A stretch of 7,709 nucleotides of DNA from an uncultured bacterium (GCA_903839715.1 CAIMDH010000122.1:1-7709); one strand, 5' to 3'; shown: positions 1 to 5,684, numbered from the stretch's first letter. Program-made: numbers and translations. The notes: generated by a model from the letters alone, not told the origin.

Positions 1-453
1 ACAGTAAAAAAGTTACTTAAAGACCTCCGCAGCGCGATTAAAACCTACAAAATCGACGGCTATACTGCTGTAGCAATTGCTGCACCTCAAATCGGTGTTA
101 GTAAGCGAATGTTTATTATTGAAGACCAAAGCGGTGAAGGCGACCGCCTTCCTACCGTCATCGCTATCAACCCATACTTCCTCAAAATGTCCAAAAAGAC
201 ACACGTTGTCGGCGAAGGCTGTCTTTCTATCCCCGACCGGTACGGGCTCGTCCGCCGGTCTACTAATGTCGTCATTGAAGCAACTGACGAAAACGGCGTT
301 CGATTTAGTCGTGGTGCCGGTGGCTTACTTGCCCAGATAATGCAACACGAAACCGACCACTTGGACGGTATCCTCTTCACCGACCGTGCTGAACGCATCT
401 GGACCAAGGAAGACATGAAAGACCGTGACGCTACTGAAGCGCCACTCGCATGA
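1..453 (+). CDS. def: Peptide deformylase, 5'-truncated by the window edge
   Basis: Removes the N-formyl group from nascent proteins at the ribosome exit, using a metal ion. The reading frame is open from base 1, so the true start lies outside the window; 150 residues remain. All three family motifs are visible: motif I as AIAAPQIG (about residues 25-32 of the visible part), motif II as EGCLSIP with the metal-binding Cys, and motif III as QHETDHLDG, where the two His ligands and the catalytic Glu (HExxH) are intact. Motif I has Ala-Ile-Ala where the usual form is Gly-Leu/Ile-Ala. The stop codon overlaps the start of fmt (ATGA at 450-453), so the two are probably translationally coupled. An internal ATG at 109 is not the start, because motif I lies before it. 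The family assignment is secure. Confidence 0.96.
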   Translation, partial: TVKKLLKDLRSAIKTYKIDGYTAVAIAAPQIGVSKRMFIIEDQSGEGDRLPTVIAINPYFLKMSKKTHVVGEGCLSIPDRYGLVRRSTNVVIEATDENGVRFSRGAGGLLAQIMQHETDHLDGILFTDRAERIWTKEDMKDRDATEAPLA

Positions 454-1301
454 AAATAGCCTTTTTTGGAACACCTGACCTAGCCGTGACTGCCCTTTTA
501 GAAATGGCGGATTTTGGTTTTGTGCCAACTCTCTTAGTCACCACACCAGACGCACTGGTGGGCCGCAAACAAATCCTCACTCCCCCACCAACTAAAGTCT
601 GGGCAACCGAACGCGGTATTCCCGTATTCCAACCAGCAAGTCTAAAAAAACGCGAGGATCTCACTCCTCTTACCGATACCGAGTGGGATGTCTTTGTTGT
701 CTTTGCGTATGGCAAGATTATGCCAGAATGGCTACTGTCACTCCCTAAGTACGGCACTATTAATGCCCATCCATCGCTACTGCCAAAACTCCGTGGTGCC
801 AGTCCGATTCGTAGCACTCTCCTACACGACTTATCAGCTGCTGGGGTGACTATTATTCAAATGGATGCCGAGATGGACCATGGACCAATTTTATACCAAC
901 AACCTCTCACACTGACAGAACCAATATCTGGACCGGAGCTCGACCGTACACTAAGCCACATCTGCGGTGACTTGCTGACACATGTACTTCAAGAATTACC
1001 AAAAGGCTCCCTCACTCCCCTAGAACAAAAACACAACGAAGCGACCTTCTGCACCAAAATCACCAAAGAAATGGCTGAACTTCAGCTTGATCCACACACA
1101 CTACCCACTGGCCCCGAGGCACAGAGCGCCTACCGCAAAATCTGTGCCTTCGCCGGCTGGCCTGAGACGTTCTTTATACATGACGGAAAGCGTTTCAAGA
1201 TAAAGTCCGCCCACCTCAACCAAGCTGACACCTTAGTAATCGACCGCATTGTACCCGAAGGAAAAAATGAGATGGATTTTTCTCAGTACTTCACTATATA
1301 A
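450..1301 (+). CDS. fmt: Methionyl-tRNA formyltransferase
   Basis: Formylates the amino group of methionyl-tRNA(fMet) using 10-formyl-tetrahydrofolate, giving the initiator tRNA. At 283 residues it is shorter than the roughly 315 residues of E. coli Fmt, mainly in the C-terminal tRNA-binding domain. The N-terminal Rossmann domain opens with KIAFFGTPDLA. The catalytic region reads NAHPSLLPKLRGASPI at about 105-120, with catalytic Asn105 and His107 and the SLLP loop, and MDAEMDHGPIL follows with the expected catalytic Asp143. The C-terminal part from about residue 190 is the Fmt-C type domain with an RKICAFAGWPETF stretch. The start ATG overlaps the def stop by four bases. The stop codon lies in the base of the downstream terminator stem. 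Presence of def and fmt together implies standard formyl-Met initiation in this organism. Confidence 0.97.
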   Translation: MKIAFFGTPDLAVTALLEMADFGFVPTLLVTTPDALVGRKQILTPPPTKVWATERGIPVFQPASLKKREDLTPLTDTEWDVFVVFAYGKIMPEWLLSLPKYGTINAHPSLLPKLRGASPIRSTLLHDLSAAGVTIIQMDAEMDHGPILYQQPLTLTEPISGPELDRTLSHICGDLLTHVLQELPKGSLTPLEQKHNEATFCTKITKEMAELQLDPHTLPTGPEAQSAYRKICAFAGWPETFFIHDGKRFKIKSAHLNQADTLVIDRIVPEGKNEMDFSQYFTI

Positions 1302-1336
1302 AAAACAAGGACGGCCATTGGCCGTCCTTGTTTTTT
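1300..1336. terminator. Bidirectional Rho-independent terminator between fmt and hpf
   Basis: A-tract 1300-1305, GC-rich arm CAAGGACGGCC (1306-1316), 3-nt loop ATT, complementary arm GGCCGTCCTTG (1320-1330), T-tract 1331-1336. The 17-bp stem is perfect and has a U-run in both directions. It lies between two convergent genes, so it can terminate both the def-fmt and the minus-strand grx-DUF167-hpf transcripts. The fmt stop codon (TAA at 1299-1301) overlaps its left foot. Confidence 0.95.
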
Positions 1337-1342
1337 ATAAAC

Positions 1343-1708
1343 CTATTTTGAAAATCCCATCATCTCTTTAACCATTCTTCCTCCTTTACGAAACATGCTA
1401 TTTCGCTTCTTGTGTGCTTTGGCCATCGCCTGATCAAGCTGATCGCGCACGCTATCTACCGCAGCATCAAAAGTCTCTGCAGTGTTCTCTGCACGATACA
1501 ATGTACCTCCAACAGTGACATTAACCTCAGCTCGACAAATTGATCCTGATTTGTGTGAAGTAATCTTTTCAAACTCAACTTCAGCCGTAGCTTCCTGTCC
1601 TTCTCCGACATACTTTAAAAGTGTATTCAACTTCTGGGATACAAAATTGTGAATTGAACTGTTGGTTTCACTATTTGTGTGTTTAAAAGTAATATTCTTA
1701 AATGTCAT
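1343..1708 (-). CDS. hpf: Ribosome hibernation promoting factor / RaiA (sigma-54 modulation) family protein
   Basis: Members of this family bind the 30S decoding region and idle or dimerise ribosomes under starvation or stress. The 121-residue protein begins ITFKHTNSETNSSIHNFVSQKLNTL, matching the first strand and helix of the family. It continues with a strand ATAEVEFEKI, then ICRAEVNVTVGGTLYRAENTAETFDAAVDSVRDQL, the strand followed by the long second helix, as in E. coli HPF and RaiA. It ends in a basic tail (KAHKKRNSMFRKGGRMVKEM) that is longer than in 95-residue E. coli HPF. It lacks the second domain of long-form HPF (about 180 residues), so it is a short type with an extension. It is the last gene of a three-gene minus-strand operon, 19 nt after the DUF167 gene. 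No clear Shine-Dalgarno precedes the ATG. Confidence 0.9.
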   Translation of the reverse strand: MTFKNITFKHTNSETNSSIHNFVSQKLNTLLKYVGEGQEATAEVEFEKITSHKSGSICRAEVNVTVGGTLYRAENTAETFDAAVDSVRDQLDQAMAKAHKKRNSMFRKGGRMVKEMMGFSK

Positions 1709-1727
1709 AGTTGATTTTTATGAAGTT

Positions 1728-1952
1728 CTAAGTATCTGGTAACGAAAGTATCTTACGGCTAGTATGGTGCCCTGACACAATCCGCACTGTTTTTGGATTT
1801 ACCGAGTAGGCCAGTGCAATCATTTCAATCACCCGACTGTTTGCTAGATTTCTTTCAGCAGGCTCTTTAACTCGTATCTCGTAGCGATGGTCACCGGTCT
1901 GTACAATTACTTCTTTTTTTCCACCCGGGTACACCACTACACGTACATACAT
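1728..1952 (-). CDS. DUF167 (YggU-type) small conserved protein
   Basis: A 74-residue protein with the DUF167 pattern: an N-terminal strand VRVVVYPGGKKEVI, then RYEIRVKEPAERNLANSRVIEMIALAYSVNPKTVRIVSGHHTSRKIL. The strand-helix-strand core, with A-E-x-x-x-A-N preceding the helix and V-x-I-V-S-G-x-x-S-R-x-K near the end, is diagnostic of the family. Its biochemical role is not established. The gene starts 10 nt after the stop of the upstream thiol protein and ends 19 nt before hpf, so the three are very likely cotranscribed. Alternative starts would shorten the first strand. The family call is firm; the function is unknown. Confidence 0.88.
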   Translation of the reverse strand: MYVRVVVYPGGKKEVIVQTGDHRYEIRVKEPAERNLANSRVIEMIALAYSVNPKTVRIVSGHHTSRKILSLPDT

Positions 1953-1962
1953 ACTGTACTAC

Positions 1963-2262
1963 TTATCCCTCGCAAGAAATACACACATTATCAGCGATAT
2001 GCACCCGTGGCCGAGTAACCGCACTGGGCTTACCGTAGTTGGTCTGGAGGTGCGCAACGATGGCATCTGATTCATACATCTCGATTACGGCTGCACTATC
2101 TACCAAGTATGGCACTTGTCGCTTTCCTCCCCTGCTTTCGAGCTCCAGCGCCACGACTTCGTCTTCAATATCCTTAAGTTCAATTTGCAACTGCATTCGA
2201 TCGACGACTGCCAGGACACGCCGGCAAAATGGACACGTGGGTCTGTAGTAAAGTGTGAGCAT
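1963..2262 (-). CDS. Glutaredoxin / GST N-terminal domain thiol protein with a C-terminal CxxC
   Basis: A thioredoxin-fold protein, probably a glutaredoxin-like disulphide oxidoreductase. From the ATG at 2262 it is 99 residues: LTLYYRPTCPFCRRVLAV gives the first strand and the CPFC redox motif. KRQVPYLVD carries the cis-Pro that shapes the glutathione site, and MYESDAIVAHL is the acidic GST-N/glutaredoxin helix start that contacts glutathione. After the fold ends there is a short tail finishing HIADNVCISCEG, with a second CxxC. The frame also has an ATG at 2271 and is open back to a GTG at 2334, but the GTG lies upstream of the likely promoter and adds residues outside the fold, so I chose 2262. 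It is the first gene of the grx-DUF167-hpf operon. Its in vivo substrate cannot be told from sequence. Confidence 0.85.
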   Translation of the reverse strand: MLTLYYRPTCPFCRRVLAVVDRMQLQIELKDIEDEVVALELESRGGKRQVPYLVDSAAVIEMYESDAIVAHLQTNYGKPSAVTRPRVHIADNVCISCEG

Positions 2263-2283
2263 GCTAAACATTAAACTTTGTAA

Positions 2284-2296
2284 CTCACTTAGTATA
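2284..2296 (-). promoter_or_regulatory. Possible -10 box (TATACT) for the minus-strand thiol protein operon
   Basis: On the minus strand, bases 2296-2291 read TATACT, a good sigma-70 -10 hexamer, and a start near 2284 would put the ATGs at 2271 and 2262 a short distance downstream. The hexamer is part of the palindrome AGTATACT (2291-2298). I see no convincing -35 box at 16-18 nt, so this is tentative. It is the main reason for rejecting the longer GTG start at 2334. Confidence 0.4.
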
Positions 2297-2338
2297 CTAC
2301 GTTTTATAAAGTAGCTCACCTGTGTATTACTCACATAG

Positions 2339-2366
2339 TTGAATATTCAGAAGTTTTCTGTACAAT
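2339..2366 (+). promoter_or_regulatory. Sigma-70-type promoter of the tRNA-Asn gene
   Basis: TTGAAT (2339-2344) and TACAAT (2361-2366) are separated by 16 nt, giving a start near 2373, about 42 nt before the mature tRNA 5' end. Each hexamer differs from consensus at only a few positions. It diverges from the minus-strand operon and is the only reasonable promoter upstream of the tRNA. Confidence 0.65.
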
Positions 2367-2448
2367 AGAGCAACTGTAGAGAAGCCAACGCTGAAAATAC
2401 AGTAAAAAATATATTCCTCGGTAGCTCAGCGGTAGAGCAGTTGACTGT

Positions 2449-3038
2449 GGACACTTCGTTCTGACTTAGATACTTTGGTATACACTTATGTATATACCAT
2501 GCCTAAGAAAGAAACGAGAACCTATGCCGATCGTAAAGAATACCTAAAGCTAGCAGTCATAAAACGACGCAAAAAAGTTCGTGATATGGCTCTAGCCTAC
2601 AAAGGTGGCAAATGCTGCATTTGTGGATACAACAAGAGTAAGCGTGCGCTGTCCTTTCATCATGTGGAACCAGACAAGAAAGACTTCGGTATTTCTTTCA
2701 GGGGTTTTACAAGATCATGGGACAAGACAAAAGCTGAACTTGATAAATGTGTCCTCGTTTGCATGAATTGCCACATGGAGATACACGACGGCATTACGCA
2801 GCTTCCATTAGAAATAGTGGAATGAAAACAAGGTGAACTGTCTGGAAGCCCGAAACAGATTATGCTGTGGGTAATCAGCAGCCAAGCTTTCTAGGAGTTA
2901 CATCTTAGATTGAAGGTTCAGAGACTATCCCGTAATGGGAGTACAGTACGAAAGTATTGGAAGCGCCTTGCACCATACGCATTGTAAAATGACTGGTGAT
3001 GATATAGTCCACCCTATTTGGAAACTTATAGACTCGTG
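2449..3038 (+). mobile_element. Group I self-splicing intron in the anticodon of tRNA-Asn
   Basis: The boundaries obey the group I rule: the 5' exon ends in U (2448) and the intron ends in G (3038). Conserved core elements are visible after the internal ORF. P3 is TGTGGG (2866-2871) with CCCGTA (2929-2934). A Q-like block, TAATCAGCAGCCAAGC, spans 2872-2887. The R-like block GGTTCAGAGACTAT ends with the P7 strand GACTAT (2923-2928), and the S-like block GATATAGTCC supplies the other P7 strand ATAGTC (3004-3009), a 6-bp perfect P7. P7 and the second P3 strand are directly adjacent, as in known group I cores. A GAAA tetraloop hairpin (GTAC-GAAA-GTAT) lies near 2955. I could not fold a convincing P1: only a weak helix with U2448 opposite G2458. 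The ORF sits between the 5' splice site and the core. Subgroup not assigned. Confidence 0.88.
2499..2825 (+). CDS. Intron-encoded HNH homing endonuclease
   Basis: A 108-residue basic protein inside the group I intron, on the intron's strand. It has a lysine/arginine-rich N-terminal region, then CCICGYNKSKRALSFHHVEP, a CxxC zinc pair followed by the His-His of the HNH beta hairpin, and later CVLVCMNCHMEIH, a second CxxC with the closing H-x3-H of the beta-beta-alpha metal fold. Such enzymes cut intron-less alleles so that repair copies the intron in; the expected target here is an uninterrupted tRNA-Asn gene around the anticodon. The frame is open back to a TTG at 2475, adding eight residues; I prefer the ATG at 2499, though no Shine-Dalgarno supports either. 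The frame and all metal ligands are intact, so the intron may still be mobile. It could also act as a splicing cofactor, but nothing shows this. Confidence 0.88.
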   Translation: MPKKETRTYADRKEYLKLAVIKRRKKVRDMALAYKGGKCCICGYNKSKRALSFHHVEPDKKDFGISFRGFTRSWDKTKAELDKCVLVCMNCHMEIHDGITQLPLEIVE

Positions 3039-4651
3039 TAATCAATTGGTCGCAGGTTCGAATCCTGCCCGGGGAGCAAGACAGAACTCTTAGAGTACAA
3101 ATCGCTATAAAACTGTTGCCTGTCAACGGTTTTTTGCGGTTCGAACCTATCATGAATTTGTTTCACCTCTTTTGAAGCCGTTTCTATTGATTTTAGAACA
3201 TCTGGCATGACAATAAACACTTTTTTGTCTATTAGCTTGAGGTTCGAACCAAGTGTGAAAAGCATTTCTCTTCGGACACGCAATGAACCATTCTTAAACT
3301 TATCATAAGCATTTTCTGAAAACGTCAGATACATATCAACTTCATTCACCCACTCATTCACTCTTGCATCAGTCTCAGCAATCAACCCGTTCATACGTTC
3401 CTTATCTTTTATCAATTTTGCCTTCCGATCTTTAAACTCCTGAGCATCGATTTCCTTATCGGCTCGCATATCAATCAGGTTGTCTATCTTTTGTAGTATC
3501 TCTTGATATTCGGCTTGCTGATTTAGAATTATTTTCTTTCGCGAGCGAACTTCACGCTCATTATCTTCTTTTATTCTGCTAGTAGCCCAGACAAAGAACT
3601 CTTCTGGTATATCTACCTTCTTCATCACTTCCGCAATCTGCTTTTCAAGCTCTTTCTCCTCAATTACCTTCTGCGTACATTTAGGGTCTTTACGCTTGGT
3701 ACAGTGATAGTAGATATAATGACGATCAATACCATTCTTCTGATGTTTAGTTTTATGCTCCGCCGTTACTTGAGCACCACATTCACCACACACAATCGGT
3801 CCTTTATAAGCAAATTCATATACCTTTGGGCGGGTATTATGTTTACCACCTAGCAGGTTTTGTACGTGCTCAAATTCAGCCAAAGAAACCATTGGTTCAT
3901 GAGCACCATCAAACCACGAACCGCTATTCTTTGGATACTCAAAAGCACCATAATAAAAAGGATCTGAAAAGATTCTGTAAATATTACTCTTGGAAATCTT
4001 CTGATTCTTACGATTTCTTAGTCCCCATTCGTCTGTGGCTATTTTTAGTACTTGCGGTGGCGTATAAGAGCCTGTGAGCATCAAGTCCCACATCTTGCGT
4101 ACTAAGTCGTATTTTTCAGGGTCTTTAATTATTTCCTTCTCCCCTTTGTGCTTATAGGGATTGTGCATATAACCCAAAGTAGCAAACGTTGGATACCAAC
4201 CCCGCTCAGCCTTAGCTCTAAGTCCTCTCTTTGTATCGGTCCGCAAATCCCTAATGAACTGGTTCGCCATTCCAAATTCAACCTGCATCATTAAAACGTT
4301 ATCGTCTGATTTATAGTCTCGTCCGTATGTTTGAATGTGTTCAATTACCTTCTCTTGAAGCATCCAACTAATCTGACCGCCATCAATCGGATTACGAGCA
4401 AGTCGATTTAGTTTCCAACAAAGAATACCAGTCGCATCTCCATGAGAAATACTTGCGAGCATCTCATTAAAAACGGGTCTGCCAGGACCTTTAGCAGATT
4501 GTGATTCTTGAAATACTTTTACCACCTCAAGATCTAAATCTTTAGCTAGTTTGTTTAGCTCATCAACTTGTGAGTCTATCGAAGCCATTTGACGATCCTC
4601 ACTTTCCGAGGATTTCCGAGCGTAAATATAATATTTTATGGCTGTGCTCAT
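3026..4651 (-). CDS. Large serine recombinase (site-specific integrase)
   Basis: 541 residues with the architecture of large serine integrases. The N-terminal resolvase catalytic domain (about 1-150) has YYIYARKSSES with nucleophile Ser14 and Arg12, and LARNPIDGG with the RLxR-type active-site arginines (83, 86). A recombinase DNA-binding domain (about 150-260) follows, including GYMHNP and a DPFYYGAF stretch. A zinc ribbon has C288-x2-C291 and C317-x7-C325, and a charged coiled-coil segment spans about 330-435. These proteins integrate and excise elements by a serine-linked double-strand break mechanism. The start ATG is 12 nt after the upstream membrane-protein gene and has no Shine-Dalgarno. 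The C-terminus is odd: the last 16 residues (LPGQDSNLRPIDYTSL) are read antisense through the tRNA-Asn 3' exon and into the intron end, and the stop (3026-3028) is inside the intron. The gene is thus fused to its presumed attachment site. Confidence 0.93.
   Translation of the reverse strand: MSTAIKYYIYARKSSESEDRQMASIDSQVDELNKLAKDLDLEVVKVFQESQSAKGPGRPVFNEMLASISHGDATGILCWKLNRLARNPIDGGQISWMLQEKVIEHIQTYGRDYKSDDNVLMMQVEFGMANQFIRDLRTDTKRGLRAKAERGWYPTFATLGYMHNPYKHKGEKEIIKDPEKYDLVRKMWDLMLTGSYTPPQVLKIATDEWGLRNRKNQKISKSNIYRIFSDPFYYGAFEYPKNSGSWFDGAHEPMVSLAEFEHVQNLLGGKHNTRPKVYEFAYKGPIVCGECGAQVTAEHKTKHQKNGIDRHYIYYHCTKRKDPKCTQKVIEEKELEKQIAEVMKKVDIPEEFFVWATSRIKEDNEREVRSRKKIILNQQAEYQEILQKIDNLIDMRADKEIDAQEFKDRKAKLIKDKERMNGLIAETDARVNEWVNEVDMYLTFSENAYDKFKNGSLRVRREMLFTLGSNLKLIDKKVFIVMPDVLKSIETASKEVKQIHDRFEPQKTVDRQQFYSDLYSKSSVLLPGQDSNLRPIDYTSL
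3039..3076 (+). other. Presumed attachment site (attL side) in the tRNA-Asn 3' exon
   Basis: The integrase gene lies directly against, and runs into, the 3' half of the tRNA gene, and the AT-richer block of element genes begins there. Elements that insert in tRNA genes usually carry a copy of the tRNA 3' end and so restore it. Here the restored part can be at most the 38-nt 3' exon, since the intron lies just upstream. The matching copy at the far end of the element is outside the window, so the exact core is not visible. Serine recombinases use tRNA genes less often than tyrosine ones, so this remains inference. Confidence 0.5.
3109..3135 (+). terminator. Rho-independent terminator of the tRNA-Asn transcript
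   Basis: AAAACTGTTG (3109-3118) pairs with CAACGGTTTT (3124-3133) across a CCTGT loop, a 10-bp stem with one T-G wobble, followed by a run of T (3130-3135) on the plus strand. It lies 33 nt after the tRNA, inside the oppositely oriented integrase coding region, so the stem also encodes integrase residues around 506-514. Confidence 0.75.
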
Positions 4652-4663
4652 AACTAATTTTAA

Positions 4664-5056
4664 TTATTCTTTATTCGGTTTAAAGCTACCCAATATTACG
4701 TAATAAAATATCCTGCGGATAATTTCAAACACTAGGAACGAACCCAGTAAACCAGATAGTGACCAAAGTAGAACAAGAAACCAATTCCCGTCTTCATTGA
4801 CGACGATAGACTCAAAATTATTTGGTTTTGTTATGCTATTACTCATGTCTGAAAAATTACTAGATTTACGACTGTCTAATAAGTTTGTCAATCTACTCAT
4901 TTCTTCTTCATTAAGACCGCTTTTTTCATCTTCATGCTCAAAAATTAAATAAGGGAGGACTAGAAAAGAAATTGATACAACCATTAACAATAAGACATAA
5001 GCAACCTTTATTAGTCTATACCACCACTTTCCGTTTAATTCTTTAATAGTTTTCAT
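4664..5056 (-). CDS. Two-helix membrane protein of the element, function unknown
   Basis: From the ATG at 5056 it is 130 residues. The N-terminus KTIKELNGKWWYRLIKVAYV leads into a hydrophobic helix (about 16-39, LLLMVVSISFLVLPYLIF). A roughly 50-residue hydrophilic loop rich in Ser, Asn, Asp and Glu follows, then a second hydrophobic stretch (about 92-123) including NWFLVLLWSLSGLLGSFLVF and a basic-aromatic end. I recall KWWYRLIKV-type starts in small membrane proteins of similar elements, but name no family. In-frame ATGs at 5083 and 5098 would overlap the upstream gene; I prefer 5056 because the hydrophobic protein begins naturally there, but this is not certain. The gap to the integrase gene is 12 nt. 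It might serve in exclusion, immunity or cell-surface contact; none of these can be shown. Confidence 0.75.
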   Translation of the reverse strand: MKTIKELNGKWWYRLIKVAYVLLLMVVSISFLVLPYLIFEHEDEKSGLNEEEMSRLTNLLDSRKSSNFSDMSNSITKPNNFESIVVNEDGNWFLVLLWSLSGLLGSFLVFEIIRRIFYYVILGSFKPNKE

Positions 5057-5075
5057 AATATTTACATTATAGCTG

Positions 5076-5663
5076 TTATCCATGCTGTTTATCAGCATTA
5101 CTCCCCTCTAATTCATAACCCCACAAATCGAGACATCGCTTGTACTTTCTGGTGGGTTTGCCATTGTAGTACTCAACTTTCACATTTTTATATAAATCAT
5201 CTGCTTTAAACGAATCAGATAGACTTTTCCATGGAAATCCACGAAATTTTTTGCTCTCCTGACAGGATTCATAGGTAAGATTCGCACATTTCCGGCAACC
5301 AAAATAATCACCAACGTTATAGAGTATAGCTACTCGCCTATCGCATTTCTGACCTTTTCTAACCAAAGGACACCTGAAAAACCACCTTTTTCCACCAAAA
5401 TGGCATGGTATTTGCTCCAGCGGTACTTTGTAGTTAATTGGTTGCCAATCTTCTTCACCCCATCTCCGTATTCTGTATGACAAATAGATGTAAGAATCAC
5501 TTGAAAGCGTACTGATATTGTAGCTAATTCGTGCCACCTCACTCCCGTCTCGGGACCAAATGACATCGTTATTAAAATAACTACAATCAGGAACGAGCTT
5601 CTTATGTTTATTCAAAAAGAAGATGCTGAAACTTCGCGCATTATCTGTGGTATCTCGTGACAT
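5076..5663 (-). CDS. Cys-rich zinc-ribbon-like element protein
   Basis: 195 residues, function unknown. The N-terminal half looks beta-rich (YIYLSYRIRRWGEEDWQPINYKVPLEQ). The signature is in the middle: IPCHFGGKRWFFRCP, then C107-DRRVAILYNVGDYFGCRKCANLTYESCQES. The cysteines C98, C107, C123 and C126 have the spacing of a zinc ribbon. This pattern (PCHFGG-RWFxCP ... C-RRV-LY ... YFxCRxC--L-Y-S) matches a family of uncharacterised proteins that I recall from phages and integrated elements. The C-terminal 60 residues are basic (KPTRKYKRC), which fits nucleic-acid binding. The gene starts 21 nt after the replication-type gene, and its end comes close to or overlaps the membrane-protein start, so it belongs to the same transcript. 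A single-stranded DNA or RNA binding role is a guess. Confidence 0.8.
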   Translation of the reverse strand: MSRDTTDNARSFSIFFLNKHKKLVPDCSYFNNDVIWSRDGSEVARISYNISTLSSDSYIYLSYRIRRWGEEDWQPINYKVPLEQIPCHFGGKRWFFRCPLVRKGQKCDRRVAILYNVGDYFGCRKCANLTYESCQESKKFRGFPWKSLSDSFKADDLYKNVKVEYYNGKPTRKYKRCLDLWGYELEGSNADKQHG

Positions 5664-5684
5664 ATAACTGTTATCAACCTAAAT

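Larger units (their letters stand above)
2415..3076 (+). tRNA. tRNA-Asn(GUU) split by a group I intron
   Basis: The 5' exon (2415-2448) gives acceptor strand TCCTCGG, D arm GCTC-AGCGGTA-GAGC and anticodon stem GTTGA followed by CTGT. The 3' exon (3039-3076) gives TAA, stem TCAAT, variable loop TGGTC, T arm GCAGG-TTCGAAT-CCTGC, acceptor CCGGGGA and discriminator G. All four stems pair, with G-U pairs at 27-43 and 4-69. Joining at U2448/T3039 gives anticodon loop CTGTTAA, that is GUU (Asn). The U1-A72 pair, UCCUC acceptor start and G73 agree with bacterial tRNA-Asn identity. CCA is not encoded (GCAA follows), so it must be added by the CCA enzyme. The intron is 2449-3038. The gene works only if the intron splices, because the break is inside the anticodon, between positions 35 and 36. 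Confidence 0.93.

Noticed and set aside
87..817. Minus-strand frames of 109 and 128 residues and the 77-340 plus frame over def and fmt
   Set aside because: They are shadows of two well-conserved enzymes and show no motifs.
2263..2334. GTG at 2334 as start of the thiol protein
   Set aside because: It adds residues before the thioredoxin fold, lies upstream of the -10-like TATACT and has no ribosome site; internal ATGs fit the fold.
2415..2448. 5' tRNA half as a broken or pseudo tRNA
   Set aside because: The matching 3' half with pairing acceptor, anticodon and T stems lies 590 nt downstream behind a group I core, so it is a split functional gene.
2445..3041. Alternative exon joins giving tRNA-His(GUG) or tRNA-Thr(UGU or GGU)
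   Set aside because: The His join and Thr(GGU) join break the U/G group I boundary rule. Thr(UGU) obeys it, but U1-A72, the UCCUC acceptor start and G73 match tRNA-Asn.
2905..3153. 82-residue minus-strand frame with SPGRIRTCDQLITRVYKFPNR
   Set aside because: It is the reverse-strand translation of the tRNA-Asn 3' half and intron core in another frame. Such peptides are a known artefact of tRNA genes.
3826..4077. 83-residue plus-strand frame inside the integrase gene
   Set aside because: It is antisense to the recombinase DNA-binding region with no recognisable content.
5330..5566. 78-residue minus-strand frame inside the zinc-ribbon gene
   Set aside because: The main frame holds the conserved Cys pattern; this one has none.
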